Shown here: in pieces, positions 43,046-52,540 of the stretch
How positions within the stretch are numbered: the stretch's first letter is position 1
How the letters are laid out: each line of letters begins with the position of its first letter
Assembly (NCBI GenBank): GCA_016841245.1
Contig: JAENZN010000009.1
Location: 59,956 to 123,955 of the forward strand
Length of the DNA stretch: 64,000 bases
Direction of reading: 5' to 3'
From: Syntrophomonas sp.
GTDB lineage: Bacteria; Bacillota; Syntrophomonadia; Syntrophomonadales; Syntrophomonadaceae
Program-made: the position numbers and the translations under genes
Notes under the pieces: model-generated
What the model was told of the DNA's origin: nothing
The model's input: the letters and a program-made list of their open reading frames with translations, nothing else
Databases searched by the model: none

Positions 43046-44077
43046 ATGATCCCAACCGACAAACTATTCGCCCATGGTAAATTCATTACGGAAACCGAGC
43101 TGCAGAAAATCTCAAAAGAATGGAATTATCTGCTTTTTCATAGTGGAGTTGAAGAGTTGATGGAGAACGGTCTGCTGAGTCCGGTTAAGGCATCGGGGAA
43201 GAATGGACGAATCCCACCTTTATATAATAAATACCGAATTATTAAGCCCCGGGAAGACTACAGTGAATACATGGAGTCCATCCGGCGGCTTAACCCGCGT
43301 TTGAATATTTCCGCTTATCTTAAACGCCCGGAATTATATAGGAAACATCTTGATATTGTGGAGGGATTGAGCCGTTATTTGTGGTTTGAAGCGGAGCTGC
43401 TGGAAGAACCTATGTCCCGCAAGGAACGCTCCTTTTCTATCTGGGGCCGGGAGAAGCTGCTGGATGAACATTTTTCTTTGGTTCGGGAAGTACTTCGTTT
43501 TAATAGCCTGGAGGAGAATTTCCTGAATTATTATGATACGCCGGAGCCATTTTTTGAATATGTTCACAGCTATTCCCGGGACATGACCGTTCTTATTCTG
43601 GAGAACAAGGACACCTGGTTCAGCTTCCGTAAATTTATGCAGACCACCGGTAAGAACCTGATTGCTGGGACTGCGGTGGACTTGCTTCTATATGGTGAAG
43701 GTAATAAAATAAGCAAAAAGGGCGCGCTGGAGGATTATGCCAGCGGCATGCTGCGAAGTCAGGAAGGACAAACCATAAGATTTCTATATTTTGGCGACTT
43801 GGATAAGGAGGGCATCCGCTTATTCTTCCGTACCCGGGAGGCCAATCCCAGCCTGACTATTCTACCATTTGCGCCCATGTACCAGCTGATGCTGGAGTTG
43901 GCCCGGGGACGGGAAATGCCGGAATCGCCGGATAAACGCGAGCTGCCGGCGGCGATTGAAGATTTCGCTGAGCTGCTAGGCGGTGATCAGACCGGTGTCA
44001 TTAACGACCTGTTGGCCAAGGGAAGATATATTCCCCAGGAAATTATTAATTATCAGGTCCTAAAACAAATAATGTAA
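43046..44077 (+). CDS. jetD: Wadjet protein JetD (Toprim nuclease subunit)
   Basis: A 343-aa protein with the DUF3322/DUF2220-type JetD layout. The C-terminal Toprim nuclease shows LILENKDTWFSF (Glu near 186) and FLYFGDLDKEGIRL (paired Asp near 251 and 253), the metal-binding residues. In studied Wadjet complexes JetD cleaves plasmid DNA after JetABC loop extrusion has recognised a small circle. ATG 43046 follows AAAGGTGG by 5 nt; an in-frame GTG at 43037 lies in that site. It is first in the operon, before jetA, unlike type I systems where jetD is last. A 175-nt gap separates it from jetA. Confidence 0.85.
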   Translation: MIPTDKLFAHGKFITETELQKISKEWNYLLFHSGVEELMENGLLSPVKASGKNGRIPPLYNKYRIIKPREDYSEYMESIRRLNPRLNISAYLKRPELYRKHLDIVEGLSRYLWFEAELLEEPMSRKERSFSIWGREKLLDEHFSLVREVLRFNSLEENFLNYYDTPEPFFEYVHSYSRDMTVLILENKDTWFSFRKFMQTTGKNLIAGTAVDLLLYGEGNKISKKGALEDYASGMLRSQEGQTIRFLYFGDLDKEGIRLFFRTREANPSLTILPFAPMYQLMLELARGREMPESPDKRELPAAIEDFAELLGGDQTGVINDLLAKGRYIPQEIINYQVLKQIM

Positions 44078-44252
44078 TTTAAACACAGTCGGCTCAGGAA
44101 CAGTTGCGAGTGTAAATACTACCATAGTATCAGGCTGTTGGCAGGCATTTTTGCTTAGGAGCAGGTATAGTCGCCTGTCCATTGCTGCACGGGGAGAAGA
44201 AATACGTGTTTAAAATAGTTTTTATATTGTTTAAAAGCGAGGATAGACACCT

Positions 44253-45857
44253 ATGAAAGATTGGGATTTTCTTGAGGGTTTCGAAAAAAGAATGCAGATT
44301 TTGGCTGCTATTGACTCTATTGTCAACCGGCTCAACCGCAACATGGCCCTGGAGAACCTTTTTGAGCATGCCCAACTGGATAATATTATATTTTCAGTAC
44401 TGGTGTTTATCATGGAAAGAACCCTCAGTGAGGATGAAGAATGCACTATCGACAGTATAAGCGCATTCCTGGCAAGCATTATTCCTTATTATACTCCTGA
44501 TTTTCCAGCCGATAGCACCCGTCAGCTAGCTGAATATATCATCAAGGACATCCTGCAAAATGGCGGGGAAGCCAGATATTACCCGGTTATGAAATACGGA
44601 GAGGGATTGATCCCTACTCGCATAAGATTGATAGATGATAAGCTCAAGGACAGTGATAAAGGTTACCTGGTAAGTTACCAGCTTACCAATCAGGGTTATG
44701 ATCTGCTTTTCCGCACCAAGGAAGTTGAGCAGGAGATCAGCTTTACTATTGAAGAACTAAAACTGCGCGAACTCATCAAACGCAAGAACTATAAAAAAGC
44801 TATCAGCCAGAGTGCCAATCTGCGGCAGATGATACGGCAGAAAAGGAATGATATAAGCCAGTTTATCCAGAGGATTCGAGAGAATATTTATGATGTGGAT
44901 ATACAGGAATTTGAAAAGCTGGTGGGCAGCACCTACGCCCTCCTGGAGGAAGAGTATGGAACCATGAATGAAATTCATGACATGATCGTACTTTCGGAGC
45001 AGCGCCTGCAGGAAGAGGAGAACACCCGGGGCAGTCTGGATGAAGATATGAAGAAAGCTCGCAAAGAGATCAGTATCATTCGCAGAAATATCACCAATAC
45101 CATAGACGAACAAAAACAGGTGATACTGGAGCGTCACAGCCTGTCCAGAATTTACAAAGATATGATCGAGGATTCCTTTTCCCTGTCACTGGCCCGGGTT
45201 TATGACTTTGAACAGGAAATCCTGGTTCCACTGGAAAACTGTGCTGAAGAGAAGATCAGCCATCTATGGAAGCTGCTAAATCCGCTGTTTAAGCCTAATC
45301 TCTATAAGAATCTCAATCTGCTGTCCCTGTATGAACGCCAGTCCCGCATTCGCCCTGAGGATGAGGCGGCGGAGGGCGTTTCCATGGTGGAACTAGGTGA
45401 AGATCAGGAACTGCAAAAAATAAAAAGGATAAATGCAGCCCACATAGAATTGATCCGCTCCATTCTGGAATTGGCTGCTGTCAAAGGCTGTTCCTATCGA
45501 TTTAGTGAATTATATTCCTGCCTGCAAAGCCGTCCGGATATCTATAATCAGTTGATGGAGGATGATCAACTTTTCAAATCCATACTAAAGCTTTATGATC
45601 TGAATATTATCGATATCGCTGTCTGGCAAGCCCAACATGAAGAAGTGGTGGCCAATGCCACTGGAGAACTGGACGTAAACTTATGTTTATGTCACATTCA
45701 ATACGACCGCCCGGATATGTACGGGATCAGGAAAATAAGCATACAAAAACCTGATGATAGACTATTTGAGGACGATCTCCGGTACATGCAGGGTGAGGCG
45801 GTCTATTCTAAACATATGATTATCAGTGACTTTCTTATCGAGGTGGATATAGTATGA
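44253..45857 (+). CDS. jetA: Wadjet protein JetA (kleisin-like, DUF5716-type)
   Basis: A 534-aa protein. The N-terminus (WDFLEGFEKRMQILAAIDSI, SEDEECTIDSISAFLASIIP) forms a winged-helix/helical head, the middle (residues about 165-310) is a long coiled coil, and the C-terminus is a second winged-helix-like domain. This is the kleisin-type subunit that bridges the JetC dimer. It follows the DUF5716 pattern seen in Clostridia Wadjet, not the DUF3375 JetA of type I. The last bases ATGA overlap the start of jetB, so the two are translationally coupled. Confidence 0.8.
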   Translation: MKDWDFLEGFEKRMQILAAIDSIVNRLNRNMALENLFEHAQLDNIIFSVLVFIMERTLSEDEECTIDSISAFLASIIPYYTPDFPADSTRQLAEYIIKDILQNGGEARYYPVMKYGEGLIPTRIRLIDDKLKDSDKGYLVSYQLTNQGYDLLFRTKEVEQEISFTIEELKLRELIKRKNYKKAISQSANLRQMIRQKRNDISQFIQRIRENIYDVDIQEFEKLVGSTYALLEEEYGTMNEIHDMIVLSEQRLQEEENTRGSLDEDMKKARKEISIIRRNITNTIDEQKQVILERHSLSRIYKDMIEDSFSLSLARVYDFEQEILVPLENCAEEKISHLWKLLNPLFKPNLYKNLNLLSLYERQSRIRPEDEAAEGVSMVELGEDQELQKIKRINAAHIELIRSILELAAVKGCSYRFSELYSCLQSRPDIYNQLMEDDQLFKSILKLYDLNIIDIAVWQAQHEEVVANATGELDVNLCLCHIQYDRPDMYGIRKISIQKPDDRLFEDDLRYMQGEAVYSKHMIISDFLIEVDIV

Positions 45858-46567
45858 GTTCATTTAATACCGCTTTGCAAATATTCAGAAAACTTTTAGA
45901 CAAAGGACAGATTGATCGTGAGAGCGACGGAGACCTTTTTCTGGAGTTTCGCAATGGACAAGTAAGGTCGTTTCTGGCCCAGCTGGAGGAAGAGTTAGAC
46001 TTCAAAATTGTTGAGGCTTCCAGTACTTTATACCTGGTTCCGGACAGCAGCAATAATTTGCTGGGTTTTGTAAGCAAGGATCTCCGGGAGTGGGTGGCTT
46101 CCGATGCCAGATTATTAGATAGTTATCTCCTCTGTTATATTTCCATTTATACCTTTTATCTTTTTTACGGCGGACGTAATCGTAATCCCAAGCAAAGAGA
46201 ATTTTTGCGGGTTAGTAAATTATTGGAGGAGCTGGACCTGAGACTGGGACGAGCTCTGGCTGATGACGTAGCCACTGCCGGCCTGGAAGAGCGTTATGGC
46301 CTTAATTTTATCAAACTGTCTGAACTCTGGGACAGTAAACAAGATTTCGAGGAAAAGGCGCGCAAGACTAAAACAGGTACCATCCTTAATGCCTGCCGGC
46401 TGCTGGAACGCCAGAATTTGCTGCGGCTGGTTGATAATGACCGGGAAATTCGATGCACCCGCAAACTGGATGACTTAATGCTGAATTATTATTTAATTGA
46501 TACCCGAGTGGACGAGATCCACGCCTTATTCGAAGGGAGAAGCGAGCCGGATGCCCAAAATCAATAG
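45854..46567 (+). CDS. jetB: Wadjet protein JetB (DUF6063-type)
   Basis: A 237-aa winged-helix-rich protein corresponding to the KITE-like subunit that binds JetA. It starts at ATG 45854 inside the jetA stop codon. Family-type segments include LLDKGQIDRESDGDLFLEFR-like text at the N-terminus, SYLLCYISIYTFYLFYGG in the middle and TGTILNACRLLERQNLLRLV followed by YYLIDTRVDEI at the end. The gene overlaps jetC by 17 nt. The tight packing of A, B and C supports one complex. Confidence 0.8.
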   Translation: MSSFNTALQIFRKLLDKGQIDRESDGDLFLEFRNGQVRSFLAQLEEELDFKIVEASSTLYLVPDSSNNLLGFVSKDLREWVASDARLLDSYLLCYISIYTFYLFYGGRNRNPKQREFLRVSKLLEELDLRLGRALADDVATAGLEERYGLNFIKLSELWDSKQDFEEKARKTKTGTILNACRLLERQNLLRLVDNDREIRCTRKLDDLMLNYYLIDTRVDEIHALFEGRSEPDAQNQ

Positions 46568-49500
46568 GATCAGGATCGTTAATTTTTCATATAACAATGA
46601 TAGCCGTCATATAGTTGATGAGATTTTTAACTTCCATGGCGGCGAGGACGCTCTTCTGAACCTGGCCAATGGCGGAGGTAAAAGCGTTCTGGTGCAGCTT
46701 ATGATGCAGGTTGTGGTGCCCGGCGTTAAGATACAGGGGCGCAATATCGCCAGCTTTTTCCGCAAGAAAAAGCTGCCCTCGTATATTATGATGGAATGGA
46801 AACTGGATGGCGGAGGAGGGTACCTGCTTACCGGTATTGGCATTACAGCTGCAGAAGCTTCGGAACAGGAAGGCTCACGTCCACAGGTGAGATATTTCAA
46901 TTTTACCTCAAAATATATCGGAGCCAATGCTTTCGATATTATCAGCATTCCGTTAATTGAGAGAAACGGCGAAGTTTTAGATATCAAGCCTTTCCGGGAA
47001 GCCCGTAAAATAATATCCGATAAAGGGAAAAAAGATCCCTACCTGGTGGGATATTACCCGGAGGATGAAAAGGATCATTATGTTAAACGCCTGGCTGAAT
47101 TTGGTATAGTCCAGGATGAGTGGCGCAATATCATAGCCAGGATCAACGACAGTGAAAACGGTTTGGAGGATCTATTCCAAAAGTACCGCAATTCCAGCCA
47201 TTTGCTGGATGACTGGATCATTAAAACCGTGGAAAAAGTCATGTTCAAAAGCCGAAGCGAAGAACAGCAGTTGGAAGCCATGCTGCAAAGCCTGGTGCAG
47301 GAGGTGGTGGAGAATGAGCACTTTATCATGGAAAAGCAGCTGTTCACCGGATTTCTCCACAGGCTGCAGGAAGTACTTGCGCAATTGGGCGATTTATTAA
47401 AGGATCTGGAAGATCAGAAACAACTGGCAGCAAAGCTGGCTGCACTGCATTTATATCTAAGCGAAGAGATAAACACCCGGCAAGATCAGCTGCATATCAA
47501 CCAGGAGGCAATAGATGCCGCTAAAATTGAGGAACAAAGGATAGAACTGGAGGAGCGCTCCCATGACTGTTTAATCAAACAAGGGGAGTATCAGGAATCT
47601 CTGTCCAGGCTGACTGCTGCCGAAGAAGGCCACAGTGAGGCAGAAGCCGAGCTAAACCGGAGCAAAAAAGAGGAAGCCATTATGCGAGCGGCCGGCCTGG
47701 CCATGGAAATCCAGCAGTTGAGCTCTGAATTATCCGGGATCGAAGAGAAGCTGTCCATGGCCAGGAAAGATTATGATAAGGACGAACGGGCCGGCCGCCT
47801 GGAATATGCTTTGAAAATCAGGTATGAAGAGCTGCTGAAATCTCTTGCTGCCGAGCTTGGCAATCTGCGGACCGAACAGATTGAACGGCGAGAAAAACTG
47901 GCTGGTCAGAAGCAAGAGCTGCAGGGTATGGAAATAGAAAAAAGCCGCCTGGATGGGGATAAGGGAAGACTAGAAGAACGTTTGAGAAGCTATGAGGAAA
48001 TGGAGAATCGCCTTCAGAAGCGGCTGGGAAGGCAATGGATAAGAAATCTCCTGGGCGAACTGGACCCAGCGCAGATGGATCAAATCCACAACAGCTTGCT
48101 GGAAGCTAAAAAGCAGCTGCTGACCGGCCACGAAAAAGTGCTGGCACAAAAGTCCTCCATTGCTCAGCGCCAGCAGGACATAGACCTGGAAGGGAAAGAA
48201 ATCCAGATCAGCAGGGAGAATAATAACAGGGATTTACTGGATCATGAACGCCAGCTAACCACCTACCTGCAAAAGGAGCAAGAAGTAAAAGACATACTGG
48301 CCCGCTATGGTTTTGATTCGTCCCTCTGTTTTGAAGGAGAGCGTCTGACATCCCTTTTTGGTAAACATATCAAAGAATTGGAGTACCAGGCGGAGACAGC
48401 TGCCCGAACGCAAAATGAAATCATGGAAGCACTCTCATCTATAAAGAATGGACACCTGCATACTTCTCAGGAGCTGGCATCCGCTCTGGCCCAGATGGAC
48501 ATTGAGTATGACACCGGGGAAAGCTATCTGCGCAATCAAACACCGGATATTCGCGGGAAAATGCTGAATGGGAACCCCATTCTCCCCTATACCTTTATCA
48601 TGTCCAAGACCGACATAAACCGGATCGCGGAATCAGGGGGCCTCGATATAGTCCAGCGCCGTATTATTCCCTTGATGGCTTACGAGGATTTGAATCTATT
48701 GATTGAAAACCAGGGTGGGATTGCTCGGCCTCGGGAGGATATCGCTTTTGCCTGCCTGTATGAAGGAAGAATCTTTGATAATGATAATTTAGAGGCATTG
48801 ATTCTGGAGCTGGACAAAAAAGGGGAAGAGGCCGGAGAACGACATAGCCACTATATAGAAGCTCACCATGCAGCTCTGCTGGATAGTTCTGTCTGTCATA
48901 GCTTTGATTATACTGCGGATTTTCGTTACCAATTAGAGAAAGCAATAAGCTCCGGCAGGAAACGCGGCAAAGAATTAGATCAACAGCTGGCTAAACTGGA
49001 AGAAGAAAATAAATTTCTTATTCAGCAGCGGAATCAACTGGATGAGGAAGCCAGGAAGCTGGCCGAAAATATTCCCCGGGCGGATGAAGCACTGCTGGCA
49101 TTCCAGGAATATATAGAAAAAGAGCCCGACTACCAGGAATGCCGTGTCAAGCTGGATCAAATTGGGCGGGAACTGCTGAGCTTTGAACAAAAAAGGGATC
49201 AACTGAACCAAAGCCTGGACCAACTGCAAATTGATATATCGGTTGGAAAAAATCGTATTATGGAACTGGAAAGACAGGAACGGGCGGCTGAACAGCAATA
49301 CCCTTTGTACCAGAAGGCGGCCCCGGCACAAGATGAAGCAGGAAGCATCGAGGAACTGGAAAAACGGCTGAATGCCATAAAAGAAGGTCATAACCAGGAA
49401 ATCGGACAACTGGAGCAGCGGCAGCAGGATTTAACCGGAGATCGCCGGAAGACACAAAAGAAGCTTGACAAGCTGGGACTTAGCGAAGAATATTACGCTT

Positions 49501-50969
49501 CAACCTTTTTTAGTGAAAGCGAACATGAATCCATTCAGGGAGAAATCATTCGCCTTGAAGCCTTGCTTAAAACAAAACAGGGAGAAAAAGAACTTGCATC
49601 CAGAGCTGAAGCTGCTGCTGCCACGGCGCTCAAAACCGCAATGGGCGAGCTGATAAGACTTGGGGCTGAAGCCCCGCTTCCTCCCCAGGAGATAAAAGGC
49701 GATTTTAGTGCGCGGCGGGTAAGACTTCGTCGGCAGGCCGAAGAACTGGCAGAAATGAACAGAAACATTTCCCAAATTTTATTCCGCTGCAGCAGGACCA
49801 GGGAGAATATTGAAAAAGCGGTGGATCTGAACAGTATCGAAGCTGCACATACTTTTGTCCCCGAAGCAGATGTTTTTGCACAGGCCTATCGCTGGGAAGA
49901 TGATTTCCGTAAATTACAAAATAGCAACCGCGCTAATGCGGATACCATAAAGAATCATTACCTGCACTGCAAAATGGATTACCGGGAAAAGAATCTTAAT
50001 CTGGACAGTATATTTAAAGGCCTCGACCCACTCTGGGATAAAGCGCAAACAGAGTTTGATGATTTTTACTACCTGTTTGAGCGAATGAGCCAGCATAGTG
50101 ACAAACTGGGCGAGTTGATCGCCATTTATGAGTCTCAGCTGGCCAACCTGGAACGCAATAAAAAGGATATGGTCCAGCAGAGCTTTCTTCAGGGACGGCG
50201 AATATTCGAAGAAATCAGCTTGATATCAGAGAGTTCCAAGGTTCGCCTGCAGGGCAGGTCCAGGCTGGTACAAATGCTGAAGATCGATCTGCAGTTTGAT
50301 AATCATGATTCTGCCCGGCAGCGAATGAATGAATATATTGAAGATTGTATCAGCCAGGTCAGGGATAAAGCCAGGCAGGAGAATCAAGATAATGAAGTGC
50401 GTAAGGCGGCAGCCCGTTTAATGTCCAGCCGCGAACTCCTCAATATATATATTGGCACGGCCCGAATACCGGTCAGTGTATTTAAAATTGACATGAACAT
50501 GCAAAACAGCAGGCTAAAAAACTGGGAAGATGCGGTCCGAGAGAATTCAGGCGGGGAAAAATTCGTAGTTTTCTTTTCCTTGCTTTCCGCCTTAATGGCA
50601 TACACCCGGGCGCGAAATATGGAAGCTCTGGGAGCCGATCCGGACACCGATACCCGGGTATTAATCATGGATAATCCCTTTGGCCCCATTTCATCGGAGC
50701 ATCTGCTCCAACCCATGTTTGAAATAGCTAAAAGGCACCGTACTCAATTGATATGTTTATCCGACCTGAAGCAGAATTCCATTATGAACTGCTTTAACCT
50801 GATCTATATGCTTAAAGTGCGAAGCGCAGCCATAGGCAGTGATGAATACCTCAAATTCGAGAAGTATGTTAGGGACGAAAACACTTTGCATAACGATGAA
50901 AAACTGGAAAAAGCCGTATACCGGGTTTCAGATTTTAAACAGATGCCTATGTTTGGTGAAGATATTTAA
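46551..50969 (+). CDS. jetC: Wadjet protein JetC (SMC-like ATPase)
   Basis: A 1472-aa SMC-family ATPase. Walker A is ANGGGKSVLVQL near residues 39-50; the signature motif is ENSGGEKFVVFFSLL near 1331 and Walker B is VLIMDNPFG near 1370. Between them lie two very long coiled coils, broken near residue 690-760 by a hinge-like globular part. The Walker B motif reads DNPFG, where classical SMC proteins have an acidic DE pair. In type I Wadjet the JetC dimer extrudes DNA loops and detects small circular DNA. ATG 46551 was chosen because it matches the family N-terminus (MPKINRIRIVNF); the frame is open 18 codons further upstream. Confidence 0.88.
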   Translation: MPKINRIRIVNFSYNNDSRHIVDEIFNFHGGEDALLNLANGGGKSVLVQLMMQVVVPGVKIQGRNIASFFRKKKLPSYIMMEWKLDGGGGYLLTGIGITAAEASEQEGSRPQVRYFNFTSKYIGANAFDIISIPLIERNGEVLDIKPFREARKIISDKGKKDPYLVGYYPEDEKDHYVKRLAEFGIVQDEWRNIIARINDSENGLEDLFQKYRNSSHLLDDWIIKTVEKVMFKSRSEEQQLEAMLQSLVQEVVENEHFIMEKQLFTGFLHRLQEVLAQLGDLLKDLEDQKQLAAKLAALHLYLSEEINTRQDQLHINQEAIDAAKIEEQRIELEERSHDCLIKQGEYQESLSRLTAAEEGHSEAEAELNRSKKEEAIMRAAGLAMEIQQLSSELSGIEEKLSMARKDYDKDERAGRLEYALKIRYEELLKSLAAELGNLRTEQIERREKLAGQKQELQGMEIEKSRLDGDKGRLEERLRSYEEMENRLQKRLGRQWIRNLLGELDPAQMDQIHNSLLEAKKQLLTGHEKVLAQKSSIAQRQQDIDLEGKEIQISRENNNRDLLDHERQLTTYLQKEQEVKDILARYGFDSSLCFEGERLTSLFGKHIKELEYQAETAARTQNEIMEALSSIKNGHLHTSQELASALAQMDIEYDTGESYLRNQTPDIRGKMLNGNPILPYTFIMSKTDINRIAESGGLDIVQRRIIPLMAYEDLNLLIENQGGIARPREDIAFACLYEGRIFDNDNLEALILELDKKGEEAGERHSHYIEAHHAALLDSSVCHSFDYTADFRYQLEKAISSGRKRGKELDQQLAKLEEENKFLIQQRNQLDEEARKLAENIPRADEALLAFQEYIEKEPDYQECRVKLDQIGRELLSFEQKRDQLNQSLDQLQIDISVGKNRIMELERQERAAEQQYPLYQKAAPAQDEAGSIEELEKRLNAIKEGHNQEIGQLEQRQQDLTGDRRKTQKKLDKLGLSEEYYASTFFSESEHESIQGEIIRLEALLKTKQGEKELASRAEAAAATALKTAMGELIRLGAEAPLPPQEIKGDFSARRVRLRRQAEELAEMNRNISQILFRCSRTRENIEKAVDLNSIEAAHTFVPEADVFAQAYRWEDDFRKLQNSNRANADTIKNHYLHCKMDYREKNLNLDSIFKGLDPLWDKAQTEFDDFYYLFERMSQHSDKLGELIAIYESQLANLERNKKDMVQQSFLQGRRIFEEISLISESSKVRLQGRSRLVQMLKIDLQFDNHDSARQRMNEYIEDCISQVRDKARQENQDNEVRKAAARLMSSRELLNIYIGTARIPVSVFKIDMNMQNSRLKNWEDAVRENSGGEKFVVFFSLLSALMAYTRARNMEALGADPDTDTRVLIMDNPFGPISSEHLLQPMFEIAKRHRTQLICLSDLKQNSIMNCFNLIYMLKVRSAAIGSDEYLKFEKYVRDENTLHNDEKLEKAVYRVSDFKQMPMFGEDI

Positions 50970-50990
50970 ATACACAGCGGAGGGAAAAGA

Positions 50991-51041
50991 ATGAAATCCA
51001 CTTTTGCTGCCCTGGCAAAGAGAAATAGCTTCTTAAGATAA
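50991..51041 (+). pseudogene. Truncated ORF behind jetC
   Basis: A strong ribosome binding site (GGAGGGAAAAGA) leads to an ATG at 50991, 21 nt after the jetC stop. The frame is only 16 codons long (MKSTFAALAKRNSFLR). A different frame stays open for about 20 codons directly after it (ILLADIYKACIHIMKV), as expected after a frameshift. I read it as the stump of a fifth gene that once followed jetC; a genuine tiny peptide is the alternative. Confidence 0.4.
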
Positions 51042-51136
51042 TCCTGCTGGCTGATATATATAAAGCCTGCATACATATCATGAAAGTAGCCGTTATCTGA
51101 CTTTTCTAAGGCTTTGGCACAAAAACAATATTAGGA

Positions 51137-51326
51137 GGTGTCGAGGGGACGGTTCTCTTGACACTTTTTGGGCCACTCTGAGCTTACTGTTCGCCTTCAT
51201 TATCTGATTTGACCCTAGCAAACTAGCTATCGCCCTAATTGATAGTCGTGTGTTTGTCTTAATGTAAACTATGATCATCTTGTTTCTCTAACAGAAAGGT
51301 GTCAAGAGAACCGTCCCCTCGACACC
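51137..51326. repeat. REPIN/MITE-like element with 28-bp terminal inverted repeats
   Basis: The 28-nt arm at 51137-51164 (GGTGTCGAGGGGACGGTTCT and following) is the perfect reverse complement of 51299-51326. Each arm is itself partly palindromic (GTGTC...GACAC). The 134-nt interior has no gene. The GGGGACGG core is shared with the hairpin at 36045-36094. Such elements are normally moved by RAYT-type Y1 transposases, none of which is in this window. It lies between the Wadjet operon and the convergent dehydrogenase gene. Confidence 0.8.
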
Positions 51327-51343
51327 TTCGGTAAATTAACAGC

Positions 51344-52402
51344 TTATTTGGGTGATACAATAATCTTGATGTTTTTATCCTTGTTATTGATTAATTCATT
51401 GAAACCTTTCTGGATAATGTCGTCAAGTTTGATTTTGCCGGTAATCATAGTATTTGCATCAAGTCTGCCATCACCCAGCATTGCTATAACGGTTGCAAAT
51501 TCTCCGTTATAAGCTAGTGAGCCCTTGATTTCTTTTTCGGGGAAAGTTACATTATTGAATTGAATCGGAGTATCCTTTTCGAACACACCTGCCGTTACAA
51601 CAATACCGCGGGGGCGTACGCTGGCTAGAGCAACAGGAACAGTTTTATCGCTGCCGACACACTCTATAGCTACATCTGCACCCAGGCCATCAGTTAGTTT
51701 TTGAACTTCAGCCGCGGCATCACCCTCGGTGGGATCAATAACCGCATAAGCTCCGAGTTTCTTGGCATAATCTTTACGAGCTCTGGCCATTTCAATGACC
51801 ATAACTTTTGCAGCACCGGCTGCTTTAGCACATTGTAAAGCAGATAACCCGATAGTACCGCCGCCTAAAACAACCACATTATCACCAGCCATAACCGGAG
51901 CCCGGCGCACAGCGTGCATTCCAACAGCTAGAGGTTCCACCACAGCAGCTATTTCAAACGGCATATCATCAGGAACCTCATAAAGGGTATAAGCCGGTAC
52001 GTTTACGTACTCAGCAAATGCTCCATCAGTATGCAGACCCGTAAAGGCCAGTTTCTCACAACAAGGATAATTCATTCTATTGCATGAGTAACAGTCCCAG
52101 CACACCTGGCAAGCATCGGGAGCTACTTTGTCCCCAGCTTTCCATTTTTCAACTCCTTCACCAACTTCAACGATAGTTCCGGAAAATTCATGACCCAGGG
52201 TTACCGGAGCTGTCCCGCCGGTTAATGGATGAGGGCTTTCTACAGGAATAAAGATAGGCCCGGCAATATATTCGTGCAGATCCGATCCACATATTCCGCA
52301 CCATTCAACCTTGATTTTCACCCAGCCTTCAGGGGGGTCGGGTGGCTCAGGAACATCAACAACTCTTACATCTTTTTGTGCATACCACACTGCAGCTTTC
52401 AT
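51344..52402 (-). CDS. Zinc-dependent 2,3-butanediol dehydrogenase-like alcohol dehydrogenase
   Basis: A 352-aa medium-chain dehydrogenase. Catalytic zinc ligands are in CGICGSDLHEY and GHEFSG; the structural zinc site is C-x2-C-x2-C-type in CQVCWDCYSCNRMNYPCC. The NAD-binding loop is VVLGGGTIGLSA. Overall it resembles (R,R)-butanediol dehydrogenases and sorbitol dehydrogenase relatives. It would reduce acetoin or similar ketones with NADH in the cytoplasm. ATG 52402 has AAAGGAG upstream. The small gene at 52424-52540 precedes it by 21 nt on the same strand, so they form an operon. Confidence 0.88.
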   Translation of the reverse strand: MKAAVWYAQKDVRVVDVPEPPDPPEGWVKIKVEWCGICGSDLHEYIAGPIFIPVESPHPLTGGTAPVTLGHEFSGTIVEVGEGVEKWKAGDKVAPDACQVCWDCYSCNRMNYPCCEKLAFTGLHTDGAFAEYVNVPAYTLYEVPDDMPFEIAAVVEPLAVGMHAVRRAPVMAGDNVVVLGGGTIGLSALQCAKAAGAAKVMVIEMARARKDYAKKLGAYAVIDPTEGDAAAEVQKLTDGLGADVAIECVGSDKTVPVALASVRPRGIVVTAGVFEKDTPIQFNNVTFPEKEIKGSLAYNGEFATVIAMLGDGRLDANTMITGKIKLDDIIQKGFNELINNKDKNIKIIVSPK

Positions 52403-52423
52403 TAATACGGCTCCTTTCTCAAA

Positions 52424-52540
52424 CTAAGGAATGTAATCAATATCCCAGGCCTTTTTTTTATCTTCAGATTTCTTCTTGTCTTGTTTTTCCTTTTGGTCTG
52501 ATTTTCCTTGGGTGTGTAAACCATCTTTCTTTTCGGTCAA
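52424..52540 (-). CDS. Lysine-rich 38-aa protein upstream of the dehydrogenase
   Basis: A TTG at 52538-52540 with an excellent AAGGAGGG ribosome binding site 8 nt before it opens a 38-codon frame ending in TAG at 52424. The product (start MTEKKDGLHTQGKSDQKEKQ, end KKKAWDIDYIP) is very hydrophilic, with many Lys, Gln and Asp residues and an aromatic-hydrophobic tail. The ribosome binding site and the 21-nt gap to the dehydrogenase gene argue that it is translated. It could be a leader peptide, a small binding protein or a chaperone-like cap. It is not similar to anything I know. Confidence 0.6.
   Translation of the reverse strand: MTEKKDGLHTQGKSDQKEKQDKKKSEDKKKAWDIDYIP

Noticed and set aside
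48664..49775. Antisense frames inside jetC
   Set aside because: They result from the regular coiled-coil codon pattern of jetC on the sense strand.
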